From NCBI RefSeq assembly GCF_042680605.1, contig NZ_JBHUEE010000011.1, positions 78,190-142,189 of the forward strand: 64,000 bases of DNA, written 5' to 3'. The DNA comes from Allobogoriella deserti (GTDB lineage Bacteria; Actinomycetota; Actinomycetes; Actinomycetales; Actinomycetaceae). Of the stretch, positions 35,223-44,219 are shown piece by piece. A program made the position numbers and the translations under genes. The stretch's first letter is position 1. Every line of letters begins with the position of its first letter. Below the pieces are notes generated by a model. It was not told the DNA's origin and ran no database searches. It was given only the letters and a program-made list of their open reading frames with translations.

Positions 35223-36104
35223 TCACTGACCGGCCAGCGAGCCGCCGATTCCGCCGATACTGAAGTACTTGTTGAGGAAAGTGAACAGCAGGACGGGCGG
35301 CAGCATCATGACCACCGCGATTGCCATGACGAGGCCCCAGCTGGTGGCGTTCTGCTGGAAGAACGACTGCAGTCCGACGGGCAAGGTATAGACGAAGTCC
35401 GAACGGAGGAACACCAACGCGACAAGATAGTCGTTCCAGGACAGCAGGAACGAGAAGATCGCGGTCGAGAGGATGCCCGGTGGCGAGTTGCGCAGCACGA
35501 TCCTGAGGAAGCCGCCGAAGACGCTGCACCCGTCCAACCAGGCGGCTTCTTCGAGGGTGACCGGGATCGAGTCGTAGTAGGCCGCCATCATCCAGATCGC
35601 GACGGACATCGTCATGCCCACGTAGACGATCGTGACGCCACTGAGGTTGTCGACCAGTCCGAGCCGGGCGAAGAGGATGAACAGGGGAATCACCGCAGTC
35701 ACCAGCGGCAGCGACTGCACGATGAACAGCACGAGCGAGAAGCCGGAGACGAGCCTGCCCCGTCCCCGTGAGAGCACATAGCCGGCGGGCGCCGCGACGA
35801 TCAGGGCGATCGCCACGGTCACCGCGCTGACCATCAGGCTGTTCTCCAGCCAGAGGAGCACATCGGTCTCACCGAAGATTCTGGCGAAGTTCTCAAGAGT
35901 GACCGCGGCCGTGGTGGCGCTCCCGAGGGTGGGCCGCAGCGAGAGGACCACCACGGCTCCGATCGGAACGAGCACCACGGCCGTCACGGCGGCGATCAGT
36001 GCGAACCGCCACCAGCGCCCTCGTAGCTCCTTGTGCGTCAGTTCCTCGCGCCGCCCGCGGCGCGATGCGGACGGCCTCGCCGTGGAGACGTCTGTGCTGG
36101 TCAT
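35223..36104 (-). CDS. Carbohydrate ABC permease, MalG-like
   Basis: 293 residues: basic cytoplasmic N-terminus, six membrane segments, coupling loop LEEAAWLDGCSVFGGFLRIVLRNSPPG. ATG 36104 overlaps the partner permease stop by four bases. Last gene of the 35.2-40.3 kb operon. The following 168 bases to the LacI gene hold no recognised terminator. Confidence 0.9.
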   Translation of the reverse strand: MTSTDVSTARPSASRRGRREELTHKELRGRWWRFALIAAVTAVVLVPIGAVVVLSLRPTLGSATTAAVTLENFARIFGETDVLLWLENSLMVSAVTVAIALIVAAPAGYVLSRGRGRLVSGFSLVLFIVQSLPLVTAVIPLFILFARLGLVDNLSGVTIVYVGMTMSVAIWMMAAYYDSIPVTLEEAAWLDGCSVFGGFLRIVLRNSPPGILSTAIFSFLLSWNDYLVALVFLRSDFVYTLPVGLQSFFQQNATSWGLVMAIAVVMMLPPVLLFTFLNKYFSIGGIGGSLAGQ

Positions 36105-37075
36105 GCGACGTTCACCTTCCTGATGCGCCGGAAGAGCGCGACCGAGACCACGATGAGGACCGCCGTCATGAGGAAGGCGATCGAGACCCCTGTTCCGGTG
36201 TCGAACTCCTCGAAGACCGTGCGGTAGGCGAGGACGACCAGCGTGCTGGTGGAATCCACCGGCCCGCCACCGGTGAGGAGAAAGATGGTCGGGAAGTCGT
36301 TGACGCAGAAGATCGTCATGAGGATCCAACTGATGTACGTCGACTTCGAGATCAGCGGCAAGGTGATCTGCGTGAGCTCGCGCCATCGGGACGCACCGTC
36401 GACCTTGGCCGCCTCATAGACGTTGTTGTCCACGGCCGCCAGAGCGGCGGACATCATCATCATCATGAACGGGAAGCTGATCCAGACCTTGAACACGCAG
36501 ACAGTGATCTGCGCCAAGGTCGGGTCGGCCAGGAAGTTCACCGTCCCGAGCCCGATTGCCTGCGTGAGGATCGGTATCGGGCTCTGGGGAGTAGCCACCA
36601 GCCAGTTCCACGCCGTCGCAGAGACCACCACCGGAACGACCCAGGGCAACAGCAGGAGAACCTTGAACAGCGTGCCGCCGGGTATGTGGGTCCGCAGGAG
36701 CAGCGCGAGAGCGAGACCGACGATCCAGCTGCCGAAGACCCCGACGAGGGTGAACACCACCGTGAAGACCGCACTGTCCCAGAACCCGGGGTCGGACAGC
36801 ACGGCGCCGTAGTTCGCGAGACCGACGAAGTCGCCGGTATCGATGAGCGTCCCGTCCCGCACGCTCTGCGTTGCCGCGTAGATCAACGGGTAAAGGTTGA
36901 TGAGCAGTAGGAGGAGCACCGCGGGAGTGGCGAACAGCACGAGCGTCCGGCCGGCCGGACCGGCGCTTCGTGGAGTCGGCGGTGCCTGACGCCGTCGGCC
37001 CGGCCTACCCGGTCCGGCGACGGCGACTCCGTGCCGTGCCCGGTCCATCCCGTCCCTCAGCGACCGTGTCGACAT
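36101..37075 (-). CDS. Carbohydrate ABC permease, MalF-like
   Basis: 324 residues with a polar proline-rich N-terminal tail of about 45 residues, then six membrane segments and the coupling loop YEAAKVDGASRWRELTQITLPLISK. It lies 15 bases after the binding-protein gene. Together with 35223 it forms a CUT1 channel. Confidence 0.92.
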   Translation of the reverse strand: MSTRSLRDGMDRARHGVAVAGPGRPGRRRQAPPTPRSAGPAGRTLVLFATPAVLLLLLINLYPLIYAATQSVRDGTLIDTGDFVGLANYGAVLSDPGFWDSAVFTVVFTLVGVFGSWIVGLALALLLRTHIPGGTLFKVLLLLPWVVPVVVSATAWNWLVATPQSPIPILTQAIGLGTVNFLADPTLAQITVCVFKVWISFPFMMMMMSAALAAVDNNVYEAAKVDGASRWRELTQITLPLISKSTYISWILMTIFCVNDFPTIFLLTGGGPVDSTSTLVVLAYRTVFEEFDTGTGVSIAFLMTAVLIVVSVALFRRIRKVNVA

Positions 37076-37090
37076 CTGCGCTTCCCCGAT

Positions 37091-38413
37091 CTACGCGTTG
37101 CTGATGCTGGCTTCGATCTCACGTTGCAGCCTCGTCAGCGCGGTCGTGGCGTCGGTCTGACCGCTCAGGATGGACTGGGTGAAGGTGATCATCATGGGCG
37201 TCGCGTCCACCGCCGTGACCCCGATGAACAACGCGTCGCCTCCGGGAGCGGCCCAGGTGCGGGCGACCGGCTGCCACTCGTCGATGATCTTGACGCTGTT
37301 GCGGTCGGCCTGGAACTCGTCCGTCTGGGTGATCGACCTCAGTGGCGGTAGCCCGATCCCGGTGTTCTCGGTCCACAGCGGCGTCATGTTCTGGAAGTAG
37401 TAGGTCATGAACGCCTCGGAGGCCTGCTGGCTCGGGCTGTCGGTGTACATCATGATGTTGTTGGGGAAGAACAAGGCCCCCTGGTCCCCCGACGGCCCCC
37501 TCAGCGGCGACATCACCTCGAGTTCGTCCTTGACCGCACCACCGACGTTGTTGGCGAGGCCACCGGTGTCGTATCCCATGCCGAACCTGTGCTGCTGCCA
37601 CTGCGTCATGACGTTGTCGCTGGTGTAGGTCGGGCTACGCGGGTCGACGTAGCCTTTGTGCACCATTTCGAGGACGAACTCCATCGCCTCGATGTTCTGG
37701 TCAGTGACGCAGGCCGGCTCCTGGTTCTCGTTGAACAGGCCACCGCCGTTGTTGATCATCCACGACGTCAGCGCGTGGCTTCCGGTGAACGATCCGGCGC
37801 CCGAGCCGGTCCCGTACCCGTAGACGTCGATCCGCTTCAGGGCGGCGCAGGCGTCGAGGTACGACTGCCAGTCGGTCGGTGGCTCCACCCCGGCTCGCTC
37901 CAGCAGCGTGCGGTTGTACCAGAGCACACGCATATCGAGGTTGTACGGCACCGCCGCGAACCCGTTCGGGACGCGCATCGTCTCCAGAAGGCCCGGCAGG
38001 AAGTCGTCGTACAGGCCGTTGGCACGCCAGCTCTCGAGCAGGCCGTCGGCGTAGGCGATAGCCCCCTGGCTCTCGAACTGGAACGCGAGGGTTCCCCCTC
38101 CTGAGCTCACCGCGGGGCCAGTCCGTGACGCGACGGCCGAGGTGAACGTCTGGATGAAGTTCGCCCACTGGATGACCTGGTAGGCCGCGGGTGGGGTCCC
38201 GGCCTCCGGCTCGTAGCCGAGGGTGATCTCACGATCCAGTGGGGTGAAGTTCGTCTGCCCCCACGGCATGTTCCAGAACTTCAGGCGGGTGTCCGCATCG
38301 GAGAACCCCCACCGGGCGCAACCCGAGAGCCCCAACGCAGCAGCGACTGTCCCGGCCCGGAGAACCGTGCGCCGGGTCACGCCGCCCGACGTCCTGTAGT
38401 TCGACTGCGTCAT
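37091..38413 (-). CDS. ABC extracellular solute-binding protein, family 1
   Basis: 440 residues. TRRTVLRAGTVAAALGLSGC combines a twin-arginine with a lipobox, indicating a Tat-exported lipoprotein. The mature part (LKFWNMPWGQTNFTP) is of the sugar-binding class. ATG 38413 overlaps the upstream stop as TGATG and has AGGGGAGG before it; GTG 38416 is an alternative. Ligand unknown; the Gfo/Idh genes upstream suggest a sugar or cyclitol. Confidence 0.88.
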   Translation of the reverse strand: MTQSNYRTSGGVTRRTVLRAGTVAAALGLSGCARWGFSDADTRLKFWNMPWGQTNFTPLDREITLGYEPEAGTPPAAYQVIQWANFIQTFTSAVASRTGPAVSSGGGTLAFQFESQGAIAYADGLLESWRANGLYDDFLPGLLETMRVPNGFAAVPYNLDMRVLWYNRTLLERAGVEPPTDWQSYLDACAALKRIDVYGYGTGSGAGSFTGSHALTSWMINNGGGLFNENQEPACVTDQNIEAMEFVLEMVHKGYVDPRSPTYTSDNVMTQWQQHRFGMGYDTGGLANNVGGAVKDELEVMSPLRGPSGDQGALFFPNNIMMYTDSPSQQASEAFMTYYFQNMTPLWTENTGIGLPPLRSITQTDEFQADRNSVKIIDEWQPVARTWAAPGGDALFIGVTAVDATPMMITFTQSILSGQTDATTALTRLQREIEASISNA

Positions 38414-39267
38414 CACGGGCCTCCCCTCGCGCGCTCGAGCGGTCGTGCACTCCCTGTCGCGCGGTCACGTTCCACCGCGCCGTTCAGCATCTGCGCCGTA
38501 TCCCGGAGCCGTGCCAGGTCATCCGGCGGTGCGGCATGGCCCAGAACTGCTGCGGTCAGTCGCCGCATCGCTACGCGGTGGGCCGACTCCGCACCGACCG
38601 GGAACACCCGGTGGCCACCCGCCTCGGTCACGGCAGCCGTCCCGGGCGCCGCAGTCACCGGGTCGGGAAGCTCGAGGCGCACCCGGCCCCGCTTGCCGGC
38701 AACGGTGAGCGACGTGCGTCGTGGTCGCGCACGCGTGACGGCCACCGTGATCACGACGACGGCGTCGTCGGTGAGGCGACCGCTCAGGGCCAGGTGGTGC
38801 GCGTCGTCCCGCAGCACCTCGAGCGCGACCAATGGGCCGGCCACAGCGGTGAGGACGTCGAGCGCCGCCAACGACGCTGGCACCAGGCCAAGGCCTGGCG
38901 TCGTGGTCGTCCGGACCTCGAAGAGCGCGTGCGGCGTGCGGTGCTGGGCGACCGCATCCCGGACATGGTCGACGGCCGGGTTGTGCCGCCGGCCGAAGTC
39001 GACCACGACCGGGCATGCCAGGTCTGCCACCTCGCGCAGCGATGCGGCGTCGATCGGCCACGGGTCTGCCAGCAGCAGACCGTGCGCCCCACCGTCTACG
39101 GCCGCCGTCGCCCGGGCCGCCCAGTCCGGTCCGCCGATGAGGACGACGTCGGCGCGCTCGTCCCGGCCTGCCGTGCGGCAGCTCATGGGGAGGGAACCGA
39201 GCACGGCCTCGAGCGGGTACGCCTCGTCAAGGCCGGAGATCCCGACGGTCAGCGGAGTCATGGTCAT
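38413..39267 (-). CDS. Degenerate Gfo/Idh-like protein lacking the Glu-Lys-Pro motif
   Basis: 284 residues, not readily named. Aligned by eye with its neighbour at 39267, DVVLIGGPDWAARATAAVDGG matches the post-Rossmann strand, LLLADPWPID sits where LCEKPLATS carries the catalytic lysine, and VVVDFGRRHNPAVDHVRDAV matches the family segment VVVGTMHSFDPVWQAA. The N-terminal G-x-G-x-x-G loop is missing and the C-terminal beta domain is shortened. It is therefore probably a non-catalytic or altered subunit working with the upstream enzyme. Its ATG overlaps that gene's stop by one base. Codon use is like its neighbours, so it is not obviously a pseudogene. Confidence 0.6.
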   Translation of the reverse strand: MTMTPLTVGISGLDEAYPLEAVLGSLPMSCRTAGRDERADVVLIGGPDWAARATAAVDGGAHGLLLADPWPIDAASLREVADLACPVVVDFGRRHNPAVDHVRDAVAQHRTPHALFEVRTTTTPGLGLVPASLAALDVLTAVAGPLVALEVLRDDAHHLALSGRLTDDAVVVITVAVTRARPRRTSLTVAGKRGRVRLELPDPVTAAPGTAAVTEAGGHRVFPVGAESAHRVAMRRLTAAVLGHAAPPDDLARLRDTAQMLNGAVERDRATGSARPLERARGGP

Positions 39268-40349
39268 CAGATCGCCTCCGCGGTCGTCGGTGCGGATGCG
39301 GTCAGCAGGAGATCCGTGGCCTGGTCGGCGAGCAGCACGGCAAAATCCAGGTCGGCGACCAACGCTTCGACAGGCGGCGCTGCGCCTCTTCCGTCAAGCA
39401 GGTCGTCGATCGACTGCCACAGGCGGACGTAACCGTTGTCGACAGCCGGGCCCAGGCGGGTGGTCTCGAAGCCCGTCTCCGCCGCCGGCATGCTGAGCTC
39501 GGCGACTGCGGATCCCGCGTGCACATAGGACGGCCCGAAGTCGGCGAGGAGCACGGCATCCTCGGCGATCGCCTCGAGCTGCCAGTCGGGCAACCAGGTC
39601 TCTGACGAGCCACCGAGGACCTCGAGCAGCTGCCCGCCGACCTCGGCGAAGATGTGGTAGCCGCCGGGCGCCGGCTCATGGACGGCCAGCACCCGCGGCG
39701 GGGCGTCAGGGAGGAGGCGGCGGGCCAGGGGAAGGTCGTGGATCGCCAACCCGAGGACGCCACCGCGCAGTCCGGCCACCCGGTCTTTCAGCCGCGACCG
39801 ACTGCGGGTGGTACGGCCTGGCCCCGCCCTCCCGGTCACCTCGGTAGCGAGATCCTCCGTCATCGGGTTTGGCGGGATGCGGGCGGCGATCCGGATCGTG
39901 TGGGCCTGCGCGCCCGCCTCGGTCCATCGCCGGCTCGCGGCCTGCCAGACAGGATCGAAGCTGTGCATGGTGCCGACGACGACCGGCACCCCGGTCTCCT
40001 CCGACACCCGCGCGATGTCCTCGGCCTCCGACCGCGAGGTCGCGAGCGGCTTCTCGCACAGCACCACGCCCACTCGGGCCCGGCACGCCGCACTGACCTG
40101 CTCGGCGTGGAACTCGTTCGGTGAGCAGATGACGACGACGTCGAGCTTGTCGGCGGCGAGCATGTCACCGAGCGACGGCATGACCGCGGCGCCGACCCGA
40201 TCGGCGACCTCGACGGCGACAGCCTCGTTGACGTCCGTCACCGCCGTGACCCGGAACCGCTCCGGGAACCGCGCCAGCGTCGGGAGATGAATGGCTTGCG
40301 TCGCGGCGCCGGCTCCGACAACGCCAACCCGAGCGATTCGGCGTCCCAT
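39267..40349 (-). CDS. Gfo/Idh/MocA-family oxidoreductase
   Basis: 360 residues. GVVGAGAATQAIHLPTL is the Rossmann loop, CEKPLAT holds the catalytic lysine, and the C-terminal half is the expected alpha-beta domain with GLAIHDLPLARRLLP containing a His-Asp pair. NAD(P)-dependent oxidation of a sugar or inositol is the family role. ATG 40349 with GAAGGGA upstream; a longer frame to 40385 adds only arginine-rich sequence. First gene of a five-gene operon, divergent from the TetR gene. Confidence 0.9.
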   Translation of the reverse strand: MGRRIARVGVVGAGAATQAIHLPTLARFPERFRVTAVTDVNEAVAVEVADRVGAAVMPSLGDMLAADKLDVVVICSPNEFHAEQVSAACRARVGVVLCEKPLATSRSEAEDIARVSEETGVPVVVGTMHSFDPVWQAASRRWTEAGAQAHTIRIAARIPPNPMTEDLATEVTGRAGPGRTTRSRSRLKDRVAGLRGGVLGLAIHDLPLARRLLPDAPPRVLAVHEPAPGGYHIFAEVGGQLLEVLGGSSETWLPDWQLEAIAEDAVLLADFGPSYVHAGSAVAELSMPAAETGFETTRLGPAVDNGYVRLWQSIDDLLDGRGAAPPVEALVADLDFAVLLADQATDLLLTASAPTTAEAI

Positions 40350-40507
40350 GCGTTCCCTTCGACGACGTCGTTGTCCTTGCGGCAATCGCGACCGCGAATA
40401 GTTACGTACGCGATACCTTTGGCTGGTGAGCGTAGATCGCCGACGAACCGTGGGTCAACGCTCCGCCGAGGAGAATCTGCCGGAACAGCCGAATCCGAGG
40501 AGATGCC

Positions 40508-41146
40508 GTGACCGACCGCCCGAGCACGCCTGCGCGCGGCGTCAGGGGCCCGTACCGAAGCGGAATTCGCCGTCGCGCGCAGATCATCGACAAGGCCGTC
40601 GAGGTGTTCAGCTCGTACGGCTACCGCGCCAGCACGGTTCGCGAGATCGCGGACCGCGTCGGCATCACACCGGCCGCCGTCATGAAGCACTTCGGCGGCA
40701 AGGAGCAGCTTCTGCTCGAAGTGCTTCGCGTCTGGGACGAAGCCCAGTTGACGTCACCGCGAGGTACCGGTCTCGCCGCCCTTCGCGGCCTGCGCGACCG
40801 GATGGTCTGGCACACGGAGCATCGAGGGCTCCTCGAGCTGTATCTCACGCTGGCCACCGAGGCGACCGATCCGTCCCACCCAGCGCACCAGTTCATGACG
40901 AAGCGGTACGCCAGAACGCTGCGCGACTTCGAACAGTGGATTCGGGAGGCCGTGGAAGCCGGCGAGGTCCGTCCCATGGACCAGGAGACGCTCCGATACG
41001 AGGCGAGCACACTTCTCGCCGTGCTCGACGGTGTCGAACTCCAGTGGCTCCTCACTCCTGGAATCGATCTCGTCGGCCAGGTCACGCGCTACCTCGAGTC
41101 CAGTATCGCGCGTTGGCAGGCCACACGGCCGGAGCAGCCCCTGTGA
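40508..41146 (+). CDS. TetR-family transcriptional regulator
   Basis: 212 residues. The helix-turn-helix lies at about 26-70 (IIDKAVEVFSSYGYRASTVREIA, then ITPAAVMKHFGGKEQLL), and the C-terminal domain is all-helical. GTG 40508 with GAGGA upstream. It is divergent from the Gfo/Idh operon, so it may control that operon, the symporter operon downstream, or both. The 158-base gap contains TACGTA at 40403, possibly part of an operator. Confidence 0.9.
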   Translation: MTDRPSTPARGVRGPYRSGIRRRAQIIDKAVEVFSSYGYRASTVREIADRVGITPAAVMKHFGGKEQLLLEVLRVWDEAQLTSPRGTGLAALRGLRDRMVWHTEHRGLLELYLTLATEATDPSHPAHQFMTKRYARTLRDFEQWIREAVEAGEVRPMDQETLRYEASTLLAVLDGVELQWLLTPGIDLVGQVTRYLESSIARWQATRPEQPL

Positions 41147-41312
41147 TCGCGTAAGTACAAGACCGATCCCGGACGTCATTCGCCGCTCCGGCGAGCCGGC
41201 ATCTCACCGCTCGGGAATACGGGAGGTCCGCGGCGTCGCTCCTGTCCTTCGCACACGAGACTGATCCCGAGACAACCCCGGCGGCCGTCCCCGGCCGCGG
41301 AAAGAAGGACCG

Positions 41313-41585
41313 ATGACTGTGTCGCGCGGTAGTCGCGCCAAGGCTGTGCTCGCCGTCGTACTCGGCGTGGTGCTGGCGGCGCTGATGGTCTACCCCTGGC
41401 CGCAGGGCGAGTCGGAGCCGATCGTGCTGGGCATCATCCCGGCGCCGTTGCTGCTCTGGATCATCTGGACGGCGCTGTTCATCGCCTACGTCGGCTGGAT
41501 CGCCTACCGCTGGGACCCGTACGCGGCTGTGGTGCGCCGGGCGGCCGCCGATACCGCGGCGACCGCCGGGGAGGTGGAGCGCTGA
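41313..41585 (+). CDS. Small membrane protein, DUF3311-like symporter partner
   Basis: 90 residues, two membrane segments (LAVVLGVVLAALMVYPW and PLLLWIIWTALFIAYVGWIAY) and an Ala-rich cytoplasmic tail. Its stop overlaps the ATG of the symporter by one base. Small two-helix proteins of this type commonly precede SSS symporter genes, and it is presumably an accessory subunit. AAGGA precedes the ATG. Confidence 0.8.
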   Translation: MTVSRGSRAKAVLAVVLGVVLAALMVYPWPQGESEPIVLGIIPAPLLLWIIWTALFIAYVGWIAYRWDPYAAVVRRAAADTAATAGEVER

Positions 41586-43090
41586 TGTCGGTCACCACCA
41601 TGTGGATCGGGCTCGGCGTCTTCGCCGTCCTGCTCGTCTATCTCGGCTATCACGCCAACCGGCGCACCACGAAGACCATGGAGGACTTCGTCCTCGGCAG
41701 CCGCAAGCTCGACAAGCTGCCGGCTTTCTTCACCGTCACGGCCACGCTGTTCAGCGCCTTCAGCTACTTCGGCATCACCGGGCAGTTCTACACGAACGGC
41801 ATCGGCGCGTGGATCCAGGTGGCGACCACGGCCGCCGTCGGCCCGATCATCTACTTCGCGGGCACCCGCATCTGGCTGGTGGCCCGGCGCTACCGGCTCA
41901 CCAACGTCACCGAGTACCTCTCCGACCGGTACGGCTCCCGGTCCGTCGGCCTGGTGGCCGGGGTGATCGTTCTCCTCGCCCTGGTGCCGTACATGGGTGC
42001 CCAGTTCCGCGGCAGCGGACTCACCCTCGAGGCAGTCACCGGCGGCGGCATCCCCTACTGGGCCGGTGCGATCTTCCTCGCCGTGATCGTCACCCTTTAC
42101 GTGATGAGCGGCGGTTTCCGGTCGGTCGTGTGGACGGACGTGGTCCAGGGCGCACTGATGTACGTCATCCTCGCCGTCGCGATGGTCATCCTCGTGCTCA
42201 GCCAGACCGGCGGCTTCAGCGACCTCATGGACACGGTCGGCCACCAGTCCGAGCTGCTGTCCAACCCCGGGGGCGGCGGGCTGTTCAGCCTGCAGTACCT
42301 CATCTCGGTGCTGATCATATTCGCCGCCGCGCACTTCACCATGCCGCAGCTGCAGCAGCGGTGGATGGCGGCGCGCAGCCACTCGACACTGAAGTTCATC
42401 GCCATCTCGCTGCCCATCGGCACCGGGATCGTCTACGTCTGCTGCTTCTACATCGCCATGGTCGGCGTCGCGACGCGGCCGGACTACCCCTCCCCGGAGG
42501 CGATCTACCCCGCGATGATCGTCGACGTGCTGCCGCAGTGGCTGCTGCTCGTGGCGATCCTCGCGATCGTCGCCGCCACCGGCAGCACGGCGAACTCGAT
42601 CGTGCTCACGCTCAGCTCGATCGTGGCCAAGGAGCACGTGCGCCCGGTCCTGGCCCGGCGCGGCGCCTCCGAGCAGGCCCTGGACCGGACGCTGACGATC
42701 ACCACGCGCACGATGCTGCCGATCCTGGTCGGTGGCGGGCTGCTCGTGGCGTTCTTCGGCCCAGAGAGCATCATCGGGATCATCGTCTCGATCACCTGGC
42801 CGGCGGTGTTCCTCATCTTCCCCGCGCTCCTGGCCGGCCTGTACTGGCGCCGGGCGACGGCGGCCGGGGCCGTGACCTCGATGATCGTCGCCGAGGCGAT
42901 CTTCCTCGGGCTGGACCGCGGCTGGCTTCCGCTGCCGTTGGCGGGCTGGCACCCGGCCATGCCCGCGGCAATCGTCGGCGTCGTCGTCCTCGTGGTGGTC
43001 AGCCTGCTGACCCGGCCGCCGCAGCAGGAGAACCTCGATCGGCACTTCGGCCTGTTCGAGTCGCCGACGACGGCGGAGGTGGCCCGGTGA
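41585..43090 (+). CDS. Sodium:solute symporter (SSS family)
   Basis: 501 residues, about 13 membrane segments. Family features include the early FVLGSRKLDKLPAFFTVTATLFSAFSYFGITGQFY block, GGFRSVVWTDVVQGALM and the central QQRWMAARS segment. Sodium-driven uptake of an organic solute; members carry pantothenate, sugars, inositol, proline or carboxylates, and sequence alone does not decide. It is coupled to the small protein before it and to the SDR gene after it (GTGA overlap). Confidence 0.92.
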   Translation: MSVTTMWIGLGVFAVLLVYLGYHANRRTTKTMEDFVLGSRKLDKLPAFFTVTATLFSAFSYFGITGQFYTNGIGAWIQVATTAAVGPIIYFAGTRIWLVARRYRLTNVTEYLSDRYGSRSVGLVAGVIVLLALVPYMGAQFRGSGLTLEAVTGGGIPYWAGAIFLAVIVTLYVMSGGFRSVVWTDVVQGALMYVILAVAMVILVLSQTGGFSDLMDTVGHQSELLSNPGGGGLFSLQYLISVLIIFAAAHFTMPQLQQRWMAARSHSTLKFIAISLPIGTGIVYVCCFYIAMVGVATRPDYPSPEAIYPAMIVDVLPQWLLLVAILAIVAATGSTANSIVLTLSSIVAKEHVRPVLARRGASEQALDRTLTITTRTMLPILVGGGLLVAFFGPESIIGIIVSITWPAVFLIFPALLAGLYWRRATAAGAVTSMIVAEAIFLGLDRGWLPLPLAGWHPAMPAAIVGVVVLVVVSLLTRPPQQENLDRHFGLFESPTTAEVAR

Positions 43091-43833
43091 GCGGCGGATC
43101 CGTCAGCCGCGCGCCGGTCGCGGTGGTCACCGGCGGGTCGGCCGGGATCGGCCGAGCGGTGGGCGAGCGCCTGGAGTCCCGCGGGTACCGGGTGGTCAGC
43201 CTCGCGCGGCACCGTGCCGAGGGCGCCGGCTGGTCCCCGCCGTCGCAGTACGAGGTCGACGTCGCGGACGCCGCCTCCGTGGAGCGCGTGGCCGAGCAGG
43301 TCCGGGCCGAGTTCGGCGAGATCGACGCGCTGGTGTCCTGCGCGGGCGCGGTGGCCCGGGCGGGACTGACCGACGCCGACCTGTCGGATCTGACCCGGCA
43401 GGTGGAGGTGAACCTCCTCGGCACGATCCACGCCTGCCGGGCCTTCGCGTCCGCGCTGCAGGCGTCTGGCGGTTCCGTGGTGACGCTGAGCTCCTCGATC
43501 GCGGCCAACCCGCAGCCCTCGGCAAGCGCGTACGCGGCGGCCAAGGGCGGCGTGGAGTCGTTCAGCCGGGCGTTGGCGCTCGAGCTCGCGCCCGTCCGGG
43601 TGAACGTGGTGCGCCCCTCCCTGGTGGACACCGGGATCTGGGTCAGCGGCGGGATGGCGGCCGAGGACTACGCGGCGCTCATCGAACGTCGCGGCGCCGA
43701 GTACCCGCTCGGACGGGTCGGCCGGCCGGAGGACGTGGCGGCCGCGGTGGCGTTCCTGCTGTCGGAGGAGGCGGCGTGGATCACCGGGGCCGTGCTGCCG
43801 GTCGACGGCGGAGCGGACCTGGTCGGCCGGTGA
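43087..43833 (+). CDS. Short-chain dehydrogenase/reductase
   Basis: 248 residues. TGGSAGIG cofactor loop at about 15-22, the SCAGAV motif, catalytic Ser in LSSSIAA and Tyr-Lys in SAYAAAKGG, with the C-terminal WITGAVLPVDGG. Classical SDR acting on a hydroxyl or keto group of the solute imported by the adjacent symporter (inference). GTG 43087 overlaps the symporter stop by four bases. Confidence 0.92.
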   Translation: MSGGSVSRAPVAVVTGGSAGIGRAVGERLESRGYRVVSLARHRAEGAGWSPPSQYEVDVADAASVERVAEQVRAEFGEIDALVSCAGAVARAGLTDADLSDLTRQVEVNLLGTIHACRAFASALQASGGSVVTLSSSIAANPQPSASAYAAAKGGVESFSRALALELAPVRVNVVRPSLVDTGIWVSGGMAAEDYAALIERRGAEYPLGRVGRPEDVAAAVAFLLSEEAAWITGAVLPVDGGADLVGR

Positions 43834-43861
43834 GGAACACCCCTCGCGATATCCTGAGAAC

Positions 43862-44200
43862 ATGAGCGGCGCTACTCCGCAGAGCCTCGCCCTGCGTGAG
43901 CTCATCGACGCGCACCGTGATGAGCTCACGACGGCGATGCGCCGATACGGGGCCACGAACCCGCGCCTTTTCGGTTCGGTGGCCCGCGGCGACGCGACGG
44001 CGGACAGCGACATCGACATTCTCGTGGACCTGGACCCCACGGCGGGCAACATTCTGTTCCGGGCCGGCGGACTGAACGAGGAGTTCCGCCGCATCCTCGG
44101 ACGCGACGTGGACGTGTTCTCCGCCGAGCTGCTCAAACGTCGAGTCTCCGAGACGGCCATCACCGACACGGCCGCACTGGATCAAGCCGCAGAGTCGTAG
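43862..44200 (+). CDS. MNT-type nucleotidyltransferase domain protein
   Basis: 112 residues. RLFGSVARGDATADSDIDILVDL is the Pol-beta-type motif G-S-x-(9-11)-D-x-D, and RDVDVFSAELL gives the third carboxylate. Such proteins act as antitoxins that AMPylate a HEPN toxin, or as orphan enzymes. No HEPN gene is adjacent: upstream is the SDR, downstream the convergent thioesterase. So either the partner has been lost or this works alone. Confidence 0.85.
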   Translation: MSGATPQSLALRELIDAHRDELTTAMRRYGATNPRLFGSVARGDATADSDIDILVDLDPTAGNILFRAGGLNEEFRRILGRDVDVFSAELLKRRVSETAITDTAALDQAAES

Positions 44201-44219
44201 CGACGTCGGTCGCCGGCCA

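Noticed and set aside
40403..40408. TACGTA as TetR operator core
   Set aside because: Only six bases are symmetric and flanks do not match, so it is mentioned with the TetR gene but not listed as a site.
41504..43045. 513-codon minus-strand frame under the symporter gene
   Set aside because: Composition is Asp/Arg/His-rich and motif-free; the plus strand encodes an unambiguous sodium:solute symporter.
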